A stretch of DNA of 64,000 bases from Berberis thunbergii (GCA_003290165.1 QNQO01000505.1:1-64000), one strand, 5' to 3'; shown: positions 12,185 to 23,704, numbered from the stretch's first letter. The notes: generated from the sequence alone by a model not told the origin. Program-made: numbers and translations.

Positions 12185-13450
12185 TGTTAGACTAAGATTT
12201 TAGTATACATATTAGGTCAACTGAATAAAAAATTTGTTTTTGGGTCTTTGTAACCCGAGTACTTATCTATGATGAGATTAGTTTCCATAAATCTAATTGC
12301 AAATGCTTCGGAGTGTAGGATTTGAAACTTTGAAAGTTAGTAGTTTGTATTGAGAGTTATGTTTTAGCTTCGACGTTCTTGTTTAAAGTTGAAAAAGTGG
12401 ATTAGATATCTAGTGAACATGAGAATAATATTAGAGACTTGAACCCTGTGAGATTTCTAACATTTCTTTTTTCTAAGGGTTATATGCTGATTTTGAATTT
12501 CTTGAGTCCGACCATATCTTATGCATGATCTCTATAATTTTTGTTTCTATCAAAAACTGGTAACAAAACATCAAAGTTGACTCATACCGCTACAACATGT
12601 TCTGAAGTTTACCCCAAGGCATAGAACCCATATTAATTTACGAAAATGAGGATAAGTTTTTCTTGTCTAGTTTGAGCCTTGTAGCCTACCCAATTTGTTG
12701 CTCACCCTTGAAATCAGTTTGAAATCTGTTATGTCAGCATTTTATTGTTTAGCCCATTAACCACCAATTCAACCTACTAATTACCCAATTATGTCTATCA
12801 CGTTCTTTGTTTTTTAGAAAGGTTAGCGATGAGTTATTAAAAAAATGTTTCATCATGGAATATTATACTCCATAGTATCAAAAGAATTTACAAATAGCCT
12901 CAAGATCCAATGTTATTTTATATAGTGCAAAAAAAATAAATAAAAAAGTAATACTTCTTTACAATCAATAAGAAAATTGGATGCTCACAAATGAAGGAGT
13001 TGAGTTAAGCTTTGAAGTCATCTTACACTATTTTAGAATACCTCTAACTTTCTCAAAAGTTTTGTTTATCCTTATCATTTCTTGTTTACCCTTGTCCTAA
13101 GCCCCATTAAAATCTAGTCAAAATCTTAGTTGATCCTTAGAAAAATATGGCCGAAGTGTGGAGGTGGATTAAGAATTATTGTGGTGAATGAATCAACATT
13201 TTCAGCGGATGATATTCCTTCTTGAGATCATTTTTATTGTATTCTCGAATTCCAATCTTTTGTCTTGTATGTGAACTATCTCTTATTCATTGTTTCATCT
13301 TATTCACATACATTTGAGAGAAAAAATAGTCAAATCTCTGAGTGATTATTACCTTGTGAGATTTGAAGTTGAAGCGAATTTTCTAGAATGTGATTCAGAG
13401 ATAGGTCCACTTTTTACATTGAAATTTGCAACAAAGAAGATGATCAAACT

Positions 13451-13560
13451 AGCTAAAGGTGTATGGTTCAGTAGTTGAGCAGTGGCGGATGGGATTAGGT
13501 CATAGGGTCGAACCCAGCCGGTGATATTTGGGGTGGGAGGGGTTGAGGAATAAAAAAAAA
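13451..13560 (+). mobile_element. tRNA-derived SINE (110 bp) inside E1b
   Basis: Inserted between perfect 14-bp repeats, AAGATGATCAAACT, at 13,437-13,450 and 13,561-13,574. It contains an A-box-like TGGTTCAGTAGTTGAGC (13,464-13,480) and a B-box-like GGGTCGAACCC (13,505-13,515), about 30 bp apart, and ends in an A-rich tail. E1a near 4,700 has one copy of the 13-base core AAGATGATCAAAC and nothing in between, so it is the empty site. The element is very short for a plant SINE and could be 3'-truncated or a minimal family. Confidence 0.85.
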
Positions 13561-13951
13561 AAGATGATCAAACTCTTAATATAAACTTGAAAGAAAAATC
13601 CATATTTCTTTTCAATAGTTCTTACTAAAGTCACTTATCAACTTAATATTGATCGATAAGTTACACAAATACATCTCTTAAGGCTGACACATTCAAGTAG
13701 GAACTCTCTGAAGTTAAATAAGGAAAAAGTTTTTTTTTTACTAAATTTTTTGAGTCTTAGTCCCGAGTATCACTAATGTTTGTGGGTATCATATCTGGAA
13801 ATCCTAACAAGACTACAACTCAGCTACTAGGGAAAACCTAGAGGTTTAAAGGCTTGTTGCATATGTTAAATGCAATCGTGATTCCAACGAAAGTGAGTTA
13901 TGTTTTAGTTTTTTTGCTCGAGGACTAGCAAAATGTAAGTTTGGGGGGATT

Positions 13952-15216
13952 TGATAAGCATATAAATGAGACATTTTATGCCCCTAAATATACAATTGCT
14001 AAGTCCAATTATCAAATAAAAATATCTCATTATGTGTATTTTGTAGAAATTCAAGCACTAATCTCAAATCATACACAAAGTGACACAATAAGGCTAAAAT
14101 CAACAACTAGAAAAGTCCATTGGAAGTTCACATATGCATTGTCAAAGATCAAAGATTTTCAAGCCCAAAAACCCATGAAGTCAAGCCCAAAGTATCATTA
14201 TCTACGAATATCGAGGAAATCAACTTGAAGATTTGGACATCCAAATGAAAACTTCATCATAGCCAATGAATATCTACAAACTCCATTTTATTTCATTTCA
14301 ACTGTCCGCTTTCTACCCTATTATCCCTACACATAAGTCTCACCCTTCTTCATCTATAAATACCCCACACATGAACACACTTCGGAGAACACTTTGAAAC
14401 ACTTTGAAGATAGAAATAGTTGAAGTAGTTGTAGTTTAGAGATAAATAAGTGAAGTTTGGCCTAGAGCTTACCATGTTTGGTTAACATCTTACCTTAGGG
14501 TGTGGGTTAGCCCATGGGAAAATAGCTCCAAGAAGGCCCTTTTAGATTAGTTATTAGCATTTTAATGTATTAGAAAAGCATGTGTATTAGATTGGTTTTG
14601 TGGCTTGGTTGTATCATGAATCTATGAGGTAAGTTAGGTGTTTTCTATTTTATCATATGAATTCAATTCATGTTTTCTTATTTTGCTTCTTAATATCAAG
14701 ATTAGATAAGTTTCTATACTTGCAATTTCTTTAGCAAGCTCCTTAAACCGTTTACATATTATTAGTCTAAGTTTCATTGTGATTTGCTAGATATTTGGTG
14801 TTTCATTTAATTATGGATTCCTTGTATACTTTTAAATCCACGTTTGATTTTTAAGTTACTAATATAACTTAAGTTTGAAATCAATTTGTTCATAATGTCA
14901 TATTTTCATCCTAAGGTGAGATGAGAATCTACCTTAGGATGAGTTAATGAATTTAGAAAAGATTAATCTAAGAGTGGCATAATGGTGCCATCTACTCATG
15001 ATGGTAAACTCAAAGTAACTCTCATATTTAGGTTTTACTTTTTATTTTTATTTCAAACACTTCACCAATTACTTCTTTTCTAATTAGGTTAAATTTCAAA
15101 AGAGATTTAAATATTAGTTTATCGAATTTTATAGCTCTCCTTGTAGGATTCGGCCCATACTTGTTATATAACTCAATAGATAATTATGCACTTGCGGCAA
15201 GATTTGAGATTGAGCA
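13952..15216 (+). repeat. E1b 3' LTR
   Basis: Starts TGATAAGCATATAAATGAGA after the purine tract GTTTGGGGGGATT and ends GATTGAGCA, followed by the AACTA duplication. It carries a TATA box at 14,355. Confidence 0.9.
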
Positions 15217-15221
15217 AACTA

Positions 15222-15660
15222 GCAGACCTTACTCCATTTGAAAGATTATCCCGGTTATTAATCATTCCCACATGATGTTCTCAGTACCCTGTGTGGCATA
15301 ATAAATACATAATTCAACACAATTAGGTCATTATCTTATTTTACAATTTCTTGTTTATTCTTCTTGACAATGTATTTAATTCGTCCTCCTAGAGATCTGA
15401 CTTGCAAAACAAGGTTAGGCTGCCACAAACCACTTATTTGGTGGTCGAAGGCACTCTGATGCTTAAGTCAGTTAATCCGTGGGCGAAGATTAAATTTGGA
15501 TAGAGTATAGTTCAGTTGTGTTTGCATACATTTTGTCGGATGTTTTCTTTACTCTGTATAATGTATGTCATTAATTCTATGCATGACTTAAGCATGTAGG
15601 GTGTGATGAGGGGAGACGTTCTTCATAATAACTTTAATGTATATATGCTAATATTAGCCT
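15222..15660. repeat. Direct duplication, copy A, right part
   Basis: Continues the unit interrupted by E1b. The portion after about 15,390 (GGTGGTCGAAGGCACTCTGA and surroundings) resembles the E3 LTR at 52,600-52,850, so the duplication appears to contain LTR-derived sequence of the Tat-like family. Confidence 0.75.
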
Positions 15661-15666
15661 TTTTAT

Positions 15667-15938
15667 CCAAAGAGTTAGGGAGAATGGGTCAACACCTTTT
15701 AACACAAGCAGTATTCAGAGAGCTGTTCTTCGTAATAACTTTGATGTATATATGCTAATAAAAAAGAATATGTCTTTTGACAAATTAGGTGACCAACTTT
15801 GACTCTTCTTCTTCAAATACTTTCTTTTCATCAAGTCTTTGTTCATTTTAGAGAGCTCTAAATTGAAAATTTCTTCTTTGTTTTTATTGGTATAATTTTC
15901 AAGTTAAAATTTTCTTTGGATTGTCTAACTGAATATTG

Positions 15939-15970
<32 letters not shown>

Positions 15971-16790
15971 TTTTTGTTAGGACTCTAAAAATATATAGAT
16001 GGAGAAGAAGCAATACGGGGTTGATAAGAAACAACACAAGGATGTGAAGAATGGCACATATGGGAACAGTGTGAATAATGGGAGTTTTAATAGCTAATGC
16101 GAAAGTGGATGTGATGGTACTTGCAGTTACGTATACTCTCTTTCTTTTCTTTTATAATATTTTTATGGAACCCATGAGATTTATTGTGTGATTGTGATTC
16201 TTTAGAGAAATATCATTATGTTTTGAATTTAGAAGTTCAAGACTTAAATTTTGGCCAAAAATTAAAAACAGGATAAAAGATAGTTTCCTTTAAGAGATTT
16301 GAAAGATATGCACCGACACAATGAAACTAGCAAGCCCTACACTATTTCAATGATTATCCCGATTATTAATCATTCCCACATGATGTTTTGAGTAGCATAT
16401 GTGGCATCAAAAATACAAAATCCAAAGAATTAGATCATTATCTTATTTTAAAAATTCTTTGTTAGCCGTCTTGACAATGTATTTAATCTGTCCTCCTAGA
16501 GATCTAACCTACAAAACCGGGTTAGACTTCGACTGACCACCTATTTGGTGGCTAAAGGCATTCCGATTCTTAAGTCAGCTAATCTATGGGAGAAGATTAA
16601 ATTTGGACAGAGTATAGTTCAGTTGTGTTTGCATACCTTTTGTCGAATGTTTCCTTTACGGTAGATAATGTCCGTCAGTAATTCTCTACGTGACTTAAGC
16701 ATGTAGGGTGTGATGAGGGTAGACGTTCTTCAAAACAACTCCAATGTATATATGCTAATATTACCCGATTGTAGGTTTCGAACTTTGTAA
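15667..16790. repeat. Direct duplication, copy B, with the empty site of E1b
   Basis: Similar to copy A from the AGTTAGGGAGAATGGG block through GAAACTAGCAAGCCC to the LTR-like part. It is not interrupted. It contains a (TATT)n microsatellite at 15,941-15,974 and a truncated version of the small frame, ATG at 15,999 and TAA at 16,095-16,097. Confidence 0.8.
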
Positions 16791-17610
16791 GTTTTGAATT
16801 GTCATGGACTATAGTTTCAAGGGAGGTGTTCTTGTTAGAACGAGTTTTATATTATGGCTGAGGAGTATATAGTAAGAAAAACTCGTGATGTGTGTTATAC
16901 TTTGATTCGTGGAGAATACAGTAATTAAAACTCGTGTCTTGTGTTTGCCCTTCTGCCGAGGAAGTAACCAATAAAAATCAATCAATTTTTTATTTAAGTA
17001 AACGTCATTATGATATCTTGTGTTTGGTTTGCTTTTTTCCTTATGCTTCTATTTACTTACTTTCATGCTTAATTCGTTGATTGCGTTTACTACTTGTCAT
17101 TATTCTCAACATGTATGTTCATATTCTTGATGTTTGATGTTTGGGGCTTTCCAAAAACTTTTTATTCACAAGCAAATCCAACTAATTGGTACTTGATTTC
17201 ATCTTTCTACATCCTTTTTTAAGTACCCAATTAGTACCTTGGTTTGATTTCTCTTACAACTTGTGTTTCTATCAAAACCAAACCAAGGGGTTTTTAGGTT
17301 GTTCTCCATTTCAAGTGAATCAACAAAATATTGTGTGCATGCTAACTCAAGTGATGTACTAAACCTAGTAAGATTGTGAGATCCACACCAAGGCATCTAC
17401 CTTCGGATATGCATCAAAAAGATAAATAGTACAATTGCCATTACACATTCTTAGCACCCGAATGGTGGAGCACACTGAATGTGATGCGTGTAGTTAAACC
17501 CATATAAATTTATAGCCTTGGAAACAAGAAAAATCAATCTATTTAACAAATATTAAATAAACTATAAATTAATAACTTATTGATTTGTCAAGGTAATCCT
17601 TGTTTTCTTA
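16791..17610. other. Unassigned AT-rich stretch
   Basis: No gene or repeat boundary recognised. The open frame on the minus strand at 17,199-17,396 shows no conserved motif. Confidence 0.5.
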
Positions 17611-17629
17611 AATCACTACAAGAAAACTG

Positions 17630-17900
17630 TATTTTAGCGACGGTCGCCAAGGTATACAGCGACGGTTATGACTGTCGCTAAATAAAATAGCGACGGTTAC
17701 AAAACCGCCGCTAATAAAGGCGTCACTAGGTCATTCAACGACGGTTTTAAGCAACCGCTGGCATAACCGTCGCTAATAACTATATAGCGACGGTTTAATG
17801 TAGCGACGTTTATAACCGTCGCTAAATACAATTAGCGACAGTTATAAACCGTCGGCAAAATTCAATGAACAATCCAACTTTTTGCCTTTTAGCGACGATT
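17630..17900. repeat. CACTA-2 left subterminal repeat array
   Basis: Repeated AGCGACGGTTATAA and its complement TAACCGTCGCTAAAT in alternating orientation. The right end has the same family at 23,545-23,690. Confidence 0.85.
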
Positions 17901-18311
17901 TGCAACCGCTGCTAAATTCCCTTTGATAATTCAAATTTTTTTACCATATAAAAATAACAATTTTCAACCTGTAGTGTTTTCTTTTCATTGGGTGCAGATA
18001 ATTTATCCAACATATGCACTACAAGTTTTAGACTCAATTCAAAAATCAAATATAAACAACACTAAACTAAACTCATATGATATCATCATTATACATTAAG
18101 AGGAACTTTAATTTCATTTCAAAATCAATATTATACATGGTCTAGAAGAAAATTACAAATTAAAATTGTTATAAATTGTCAATGGACATAATCAAATTTT
18201 CAAAAAAACAATATTACAATCACAACAAGAGCCAGCCCGATCTCACTCTGTTTCTGTTCCACCTTCACCGTCTTTGAGGTGCTCTTTAAGTGTATGAACT
18301 TTGATTTCCCA

Positions 18312-18617
18312 TTATTCACCATCCCATGCTGGATCCATTTCTGGCAAATTGTAGTCCTTAGGTCTCAATGACAACTCGAAATCTGGGAGGGTCAGGCAAT
18401 GAATTGAGAGCCCTGCAGAAAACCATGCAATTGAGAGTCCAGTTACTTGTCAAATTTGATCGACAGTATGAAATATCCATGCATTTTCAAGTACGAGAAA
18501 ACAAAGTCTGCTTACTTCTCTTGCTCTAACAGGTAACCATACTTCTGAGATTTCTTCGATGCAATGTCTGGAATTTTGTGATACAAGTGCTTCATAACAC
18601 CCCATAGTGGAGCAGCC
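18312..18617 (-). pseudogene. Captured exons of an unidentified host gene
   Basis: Two exon-like blocks on the minus strand with good splice borders. Exon 18,617-18,516 follows a TTGTTTTGCAG acceptor and ends before GTAAGC. Exon 18,412-18,312 follows TTTTCTGCAG. The splice keeps phase and gives WGVMKHLYHKIPD, then KKSQKYGYLLEQEKALNSLP. In the second exon the phase shifts one base before a stretch that reads LSLRPKDYNLPEMDPAWDGE and then a stop. The splice signals and codon-like composition argue for capture of a real gene. I cannot name it. Confidence 0.55.
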
Positions 18618-19449
18618 CTGCAAAACAAGTAAACAAAGAACATAACAAAAACAATATAACAACCAAAGCTATTCAAGTAGAATGTTAGGGGTGAGAAAAG
18701 AGAACTGAAATTGATTGCAACCTAGTCACTGGACTTGCAACGCAAAAGGATATTCAAAGCAAAAAGATGTTATACATATGTACCTGAAAATCTAAGATAA
18801 GCTAATATTCAAAGCAGAGAAAATGCAAAGCAGAGAAAAAGCAAAAAGATGTTATACATATGTACCTGTAAATTGATTGCAAAATTCAAAGTAGAGGAAA
18901 GGCAAAACGATAAGCTAATATTCAACGCAGAGAAAATGATAATCATAGTTGAACAAAGGAAGGTGTTATACATATGTACCTGTAAATTTAAGACATTAAG
19001 TCGACCAAAATAGTCAAAATCAACATACCCGTCTGTGCTTCTCAATGATTGATTCCCACCGCTGCAAAAACCCAAACTATTCCAAAGTTCCTTGAACATA
19101 TCAGTCTTCCTACATACCAATGAACACAAGAAACCTAAACAGCTCAGGAAATCATAGTTTGTTAACTAAGGAGACAATTCCACTAGAATTTAAGTCAGCT
19201 CATATATCATTACTTCGACAGAAAAAAAATCTACACTACTTCCACTTGTATGTAATCTCTATAGCGTCTACATCACTTCTCTTTAGAAGTTCATATGTTG
19301 CGGCAATGTCTCTGACATATGTAACTATACCTGAAACAATTTAAACAACTTAGAACAGGGTCTAATAGATAAAGAAATCCAGTTCTTAAAAAGGAAAATA
19401 TACAAATTTACTAAGGTGAAAGAAATATACAAATTTTCTAGTACTCACA

Positions 19450-19750
19450 TAGCTTAGAAGATTCACTGAATTGCCAAAGCTTGAATTTCTTCTAACAGAG
19501 ATGATCTCTAATACTATAACTCCAAACCTAAAGACATCTGATTTGATTGAATATTGTCCTTGTGTGTTGTGTACTCTGGGTTTTATAGCTTCCATTGGAA
19601 AGGTATTCATAGGTAAGCAATATTTTTTCTTCTTGTATGCAGAAACTCAACAACCTCACTAAAATTCTATGCATAAGTTTAGCAACCAAAACTACCTCAG
19701 CTTTCAGCTCTTCCATTCTTTGTCCTGATTTTCGAGCAAGCCTTTTTACT
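19450..19750 (-). pseudogene. Captured cysteine-rich receptor-like kinase (CRK) fragment
   Basis: Two pieces of kinase domain on the minus strand. The first reads VKRLARKSGQRMEELKAEV, then [20 protein letters not shown], covering the VAIK-lysine strand, helix C and hinge. The second reads [20 protein letters not shown], the activation-segment to helix F region of DUF26/S-domain type kinases. The catalytic loop (HRD) and DFG between them are missing, so it is non-functional. The CRK family assignment is by pattern; another serine/threonine receptor kinase is possible. Confidence 0.75.
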
Positions 19751-20160
19751 GAAACAAAGAACACAAAGAACATGTCATTCCAGAAATCACAGAGCCAATG
19801 GAAAAGAAGAAGAAATCAAGTTGACTATCCCTAGGGATGCAAAATACCAAACTGGGGATATACAAAATACCAAACTCTGGGTCTATCATTTCGAGTACAA
19901 CATAACTTGATTGGGATGATGATCTGAACCAAACGTGGGTTAGCTTGATTTGAATTGGTTGAACCACTTCAGTCACTTGACTTCTGATCTTTCTGTGTTC
20001 ACTTGCAAATTGCAGACTTTTAGAAAAAGGTAGTGGATGACAAGAGAATTATGAGATGTATCTTTCCTGCTGCTCTTGAAGAAGCTTTGCAGATGACTTC
20101 GCATCCAAATATAGTGCAGTTACTTCCTCTAGATCCGCCTATGTACATCAAAGCATAAAA

Positions 20161-21158
20161 TCAGTAAATACATAAAATCAACTTAACAAAAGAAAATAAA
20201 GATCCATGGAATATGAACATACCTTGCAAATGGTGTCGCGGCCATTCATCCTTGCCATGATGCTGGCAGGTGACAAAAGCTGAACAGCATGCCTGAAGAC
20301 CCTCAGTTGTTCCTAAAGCCACCTTAAACCTAATGCTCCACTCCAATTTTTCCTTCCAATCTAAGAAACCAAAGCTTAAGCAATCTAAGAACCTGACTAA
20401 GAAAAAGATCTTAAAAACTTTGAATTAATAACAAGTCAAGTTGGAGACAAACAAACCATGAAGTAGAGATCCCAAGCTCCCATTTGGAGACAATTGAAGA
20501 ACTAGGTGCATTCCTCCTTCTATCACATACCCTATCAACTTTGCAGTATTAGGATGATTGACATGTACTATAATCTCGAGCTCTGACAGGAAGTCAGCTA
20601 TCCTCTCTTCAGCTGTTCCACGAGTTAGCGTTTTGATTGCTACGAGTTGCCCATCGTGCAAGCATCCCTTGTAAACTCTAGCATATCCGCCTTGCCCAAT
20701 CAAATTTTCTGTAAAGACATTTAGCACGCATGTAAGGTAGTAGTTCAAATGCTAACTGGATAGTATAGTGAATTGGACTATGGAGAAAAATTACGAACCA
20801 GAGCTGAAGTTTTTTGTTGCTGCTTGGAGTTCAGAGAATGTGAAGTTCTTCCAAGTTTCTTCAAGTGGACTAAGGGATGAGACTGGGTTCTCTCTCACAC
20901 TTCTACTAATTCTTTTAGAAAAACTGGAGGGAAGCTCGGAGGCAAGCTCGCGAAGCGCTTGATCAGTCTACCTTTCAATAAATTGAAGAATCTACTCCAG
21001 TTAGACTTAGCTCTATGATTAGGTTGAGCTTCAGAATCTGAAATGCTTGTCTTGGAATTATCCATTTCGGAGTCTAAGATCCTTGTGCAGTCCTCTAGAA
21101 TTCCTCTAGGGGACAACTCATCTGATACTATTTCTTTCTCCATTTCGGTAGTACTCAA
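20161..21158 (-). pseudogene. Captured class VI receptor-like cytoplasmic kinase fragment
   Basis: Minus-strand exons in gene order. The N-terminal exon from ATG 21,158 has SPRGILEDCTRI and SNWSRFFNLLKGRLIKRFAS, typical of RLCK VI proteins. The next part (about 20,900-20,790) reads NFTFSELQAATKNFSS after a frame shift. The exon at 20,713-20,460 has the glycine loop LIGQGGYARVYKG, the VAIK lysine as LVAIKTLTRG and helix C. The block near 20,340 reads EWSIRFKVALGTTEGLQ. The HRD catalytic loop and downstream lobe are not recognisable. Exons and introns are both retained, so capture was at DNA level. RLCK VI identity is a family-level match from memory. Confidence 0.85.
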
Positions 21159-21317
21159 AACTAATAATTGGAGGAGTTTTAGTATGAATTCAACAACGAA
21201 TACCTGATATATTATTAGCTTTCAAAAAACAAACTATTCTGAAATATATAAAACTCAAGTAACTGGCATATATAAAATCTAAAATCTAAAACAGAGTCCT
21301 ACGAACGTAGCACGTAC

Positions 21318-22835
21318 CTTTTATTGACCAAATCTTAACCGTGTTATCCATGCCTCAACTTGCAATGAGATGCATGTTGGACGAATGGAAATCCTATAGC
21401 AAACAGACATCCATGGTGAGCCGTAGAAGAAAAAGAGGGAGAGAGATTAAAATAAGAGGATAGAAACTTTGTATACCACACTTACAACTTCACTGCGATG
21501 ACCCCTCTCTACAGCAAATATCAAAACGCATACACCAGTATGAACATTCCATAGCCGGACAGATTCATCCTGTGATATTCAATTGAAAATTCAGACATAT
21601 TCAACTTCAAAAAATAGTGCAACTGTTGTGACAGAATATATAGTATCTTACTTTGCTCGCGGATAGCACAAGAGAAAGGCTTCAGTGCTTGTGTCCTGAT
21701 TTCATTTATGGCCTTCCCATGGCCAACAAAGCTTTGCATACACATGAGCAACGTTAACATATATTTGTAATATATGTTTTAATGTGCATGTGATAAGTTA
21801 GTAAACCATAACGATTCTATGAGTTTAAAATACTATGATCTATATAAAATTTGGATGATTGCATAAACATAGAGTCAGTTAGCAAGAATTTATTAAATTA
21901 ATACCAATCGATCAATTTGCATCAGAAGCATTTATAGCCTTGTACAATTGTATCTATCTCTTTTATTAAGATATATTACTTTGTACAATATTTATTTGAG
22001 TCAATATGTTAGGATTTACATTCATTTTTTCCTTATATCAATTCAACATGCATGTTTAAGCAAAATATCTTATTATCATGTGCATCAACTTTTGAATCAC
22101 AGTAATAACCAAGAAGAGTAATAACTAATAAGAAATACTAACACCATGCCAATGGGCAATGGCCATTGTTGTTATAACGTTCCCATAACTAGAATGCACA
22201 TTCGATGATGCAACGGAGGGCGTGATGAAAATGATACCAGCTGCGAGTCTAGAAAGATGATTTAAGACAAGTTTCTTTCAATATGTTGGTGATAACTGTT
22301 TTCCTCCAAGGTTTAGCTTTTACTGAGTGGTAAACCTGTTCAAGTAGCTAGTTTCTCCGAGGTGTACCTAATCGGTTGGATAACTGAACTCGCGATGACT
22401 AGTGGCCGGATCAATGATTTATAGGGGATAAGAAATTAACAAGCTCCATCTAGCCTATCATATATACACTTTCAACTTTGTAGGATACAATAAGGGAATC
22501 ATAACATTTTGTGCAGCAAAGAAAACTATAAACAAACCCACTCTTCCTTTTTATTTAGTTTCTATTAATTGTATTTATAGAAAATTTCCCTTTGCTTTTA
22601 ACATTACTTATTAGAAAACAAATGCCAAGATGAGATCAAATCACGAAGAAATGATTGCATCTGTATAACATAAAATATATACCTTGCACTTTTTCCCTGT
22701 GGCCACATCAATAACCCTAATCACACCTTTGAGTCCAGCGGCAACCAATAATGGACCTCCATCAACATTGCATGCCCAACTCACAGTGTAGAACGTCTCT
22801 TCCTTATGAGCATCAGGATATATGCCCAAAACATT
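21318..22835 (-). pseudogene. FIE: Captured FIE/EED-type Polycomb WD40 gene fragment
   Basis: Four consecutive exons of the plant FIE gene (WD40 subunit of Polycomb repressive complex 2) with introns kept: 22,835-22,683 (FYTVSWACNVDGG, GVIRVIDVATGKK), about 21,735-21,655 (FVGHGKAINEIRTQALKP), 21,569-21,486 (DESVRLWNVHTGVCVLIFA) and 21,393-21,318 (GMDNTVKIWSIK). Lesions: the second exon's acceptor reads AA where AG is expected, the same exon has one extra T after the ALKP codons, and the last exon has TGA where the family has a cysteine. N-terminal and C-terminal WD repeats are absent. It cannot make a full propeller. The intact locus must lie elsewhere. Confidence 0.92.
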
Positions 22836-23080
22836 CTTTAGATCACAAAAACTTGCATTTCCACACACAAATAAGTCCAAGTAAATAAGAACAACGTTGA
22901 CATGAAATTAAGTTCAATATTCTTACATCCTCATCCACATATTTCTATAGAAGCGAAATTCTACCACCTTCCCAAACCCTAAAAAACAAACCAAATTTAA
23001 GTGAATCAGAAACCCTAGAGACCGATGACGAAGAATAAACCCTAAAACAAAAAAGGGGGAGAGAGCAGAGTAGTAGATAC

Positions 23081-23170
23081 ATAGGTTTTGAGGAGAGCTA
23101 TATCGTCTTCATCAAAAGGGCGAGGTTTCTTCTCGTTGTTGATATCGATATCTTCAGGTTCAGGCACCAT
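23081..23170 (-). pseudogene. RPT1: Captured first exon of 26S proteasome ATPase RPT1
   Basis: ATG at 23,170 opens a 30-codon exon ending before GTATCT. It includes [20 protein letters not shown], a close match to the RPT1 (regulatory subunit 7) N-terminus, and the exon border falls right after LLKTY. A thymine/purine-rich leader up to about 23,460 may be the captured RPT1 5' region and promoter. No ATPase domain follows; the next sequence on the strand is the FIE fragment. A transcript starting here could be chimeric. Confidence 0.85.
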
Positions 23171-23544
23171 GATTCAGATGGGGGATGGGGAAGAAGAAGA
23201 AATTGAAGGGAAGAAGAAGAAATCAAAGGGTTTGCGAAGAACATACCTTTGATTTTGATTTCACAGGCAACAACAGCAAATCGGTCGATCATACACTCGT
23301 CTATCTCCCTCGATCTCTCTTTGCATCGATCTCCGTCGATCGCCCCTCTCTAAGTCTCTGGCTCTGTGAGTCGATCGACTGATCTTCTTCTCTTCAGTTC
23401 TTTTCTTTCTCTTTCTCTTCCTCTGTTCTGTACATTCTCGTTTTTTTTCTTTCTTAGGTTAGATCGACCAAAGGAAAGAATGAGATCCTATTTGCACCCA
23501 ACTTGCGAGATTTCACATTTGGCTTTAAAAATTGATGTTTTATT

Positions 23545-23690
23545 TATAACGACGGTTAAAACCGTCGCAATTAATTATAACCTTCATTAAATAATATTAT
23601 TCTACGATGGTTGAATAACCGTCGTTGAATATGGTATTTAGCAGCAGATTTTTCAAACCGTCGCTAGATAACCGCCTCTAAATTGTCAAT
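23545..23690. repeat. CACTA-2 right subterminal repeat array
   Basis: Inverted AACGACGGTTAAAACCGTCG motifs and variants matching the left array. Confidence 0.85.
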
Positions 23691-23704
23691 TTCTTGTAGT
23701 GAAT

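Larger units (their letters stand above)
8281..15216 (+). mobile_element. Full-length LTR retrotransposon E1b (6,936 bp)
   Basis: Bounded by TG...CA LTRs and perfect 5-bp duplications (AACTA). Order: 5' LTR 8,281-9,446, degenerate primer site at 9,453, interior with one broken protein frame, purine tract 13,939-13,951, 3' LTR 13,952-15,216. No polymerase genes are visible, so mobility would have depended on a related element. The interior parallels E1a, apart from deletions and a SINE insertion at 13,451-13,560. The target is copy A of a local duplication whose second copy preserves the empty site. Confidence 0.95.
17614..23701. mobile_element. CACTA-2: gene-capturing CACTA transposon (6,088 bp)
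   Basis: Ends in CACTACAAGAAAA inverted repeats at both sides, flanked by the 3-bp duplication AAT (17,611-17,613 and 23,702-23,704). This matches the CACTA/En-Spm signature. Subterminal arrays of TTTAGCGACGGTT-type motifs in both orientations fill about 17,630-17,900 and 23,545-23,690, as expected for transposase-binding repeats. No transposase frame is visible, so it is non-autonomous. The interior consists largely of intron-containing fragments of host genes, mostly on the minus strand: RPT1, FIE, a class VI RLCK, a CRK-like kinase and an unnamed gene. Confidence 0.93.

Noticed and set aside
20040..20130. Plus-strand exon-like stretch after a TTGCAG (KRIMRCIFPAALEEALQ)
   Set aside because: Looks coding but is short, has no family match that I know and is on the strand opposite to the other cargo; not strong enough to list.
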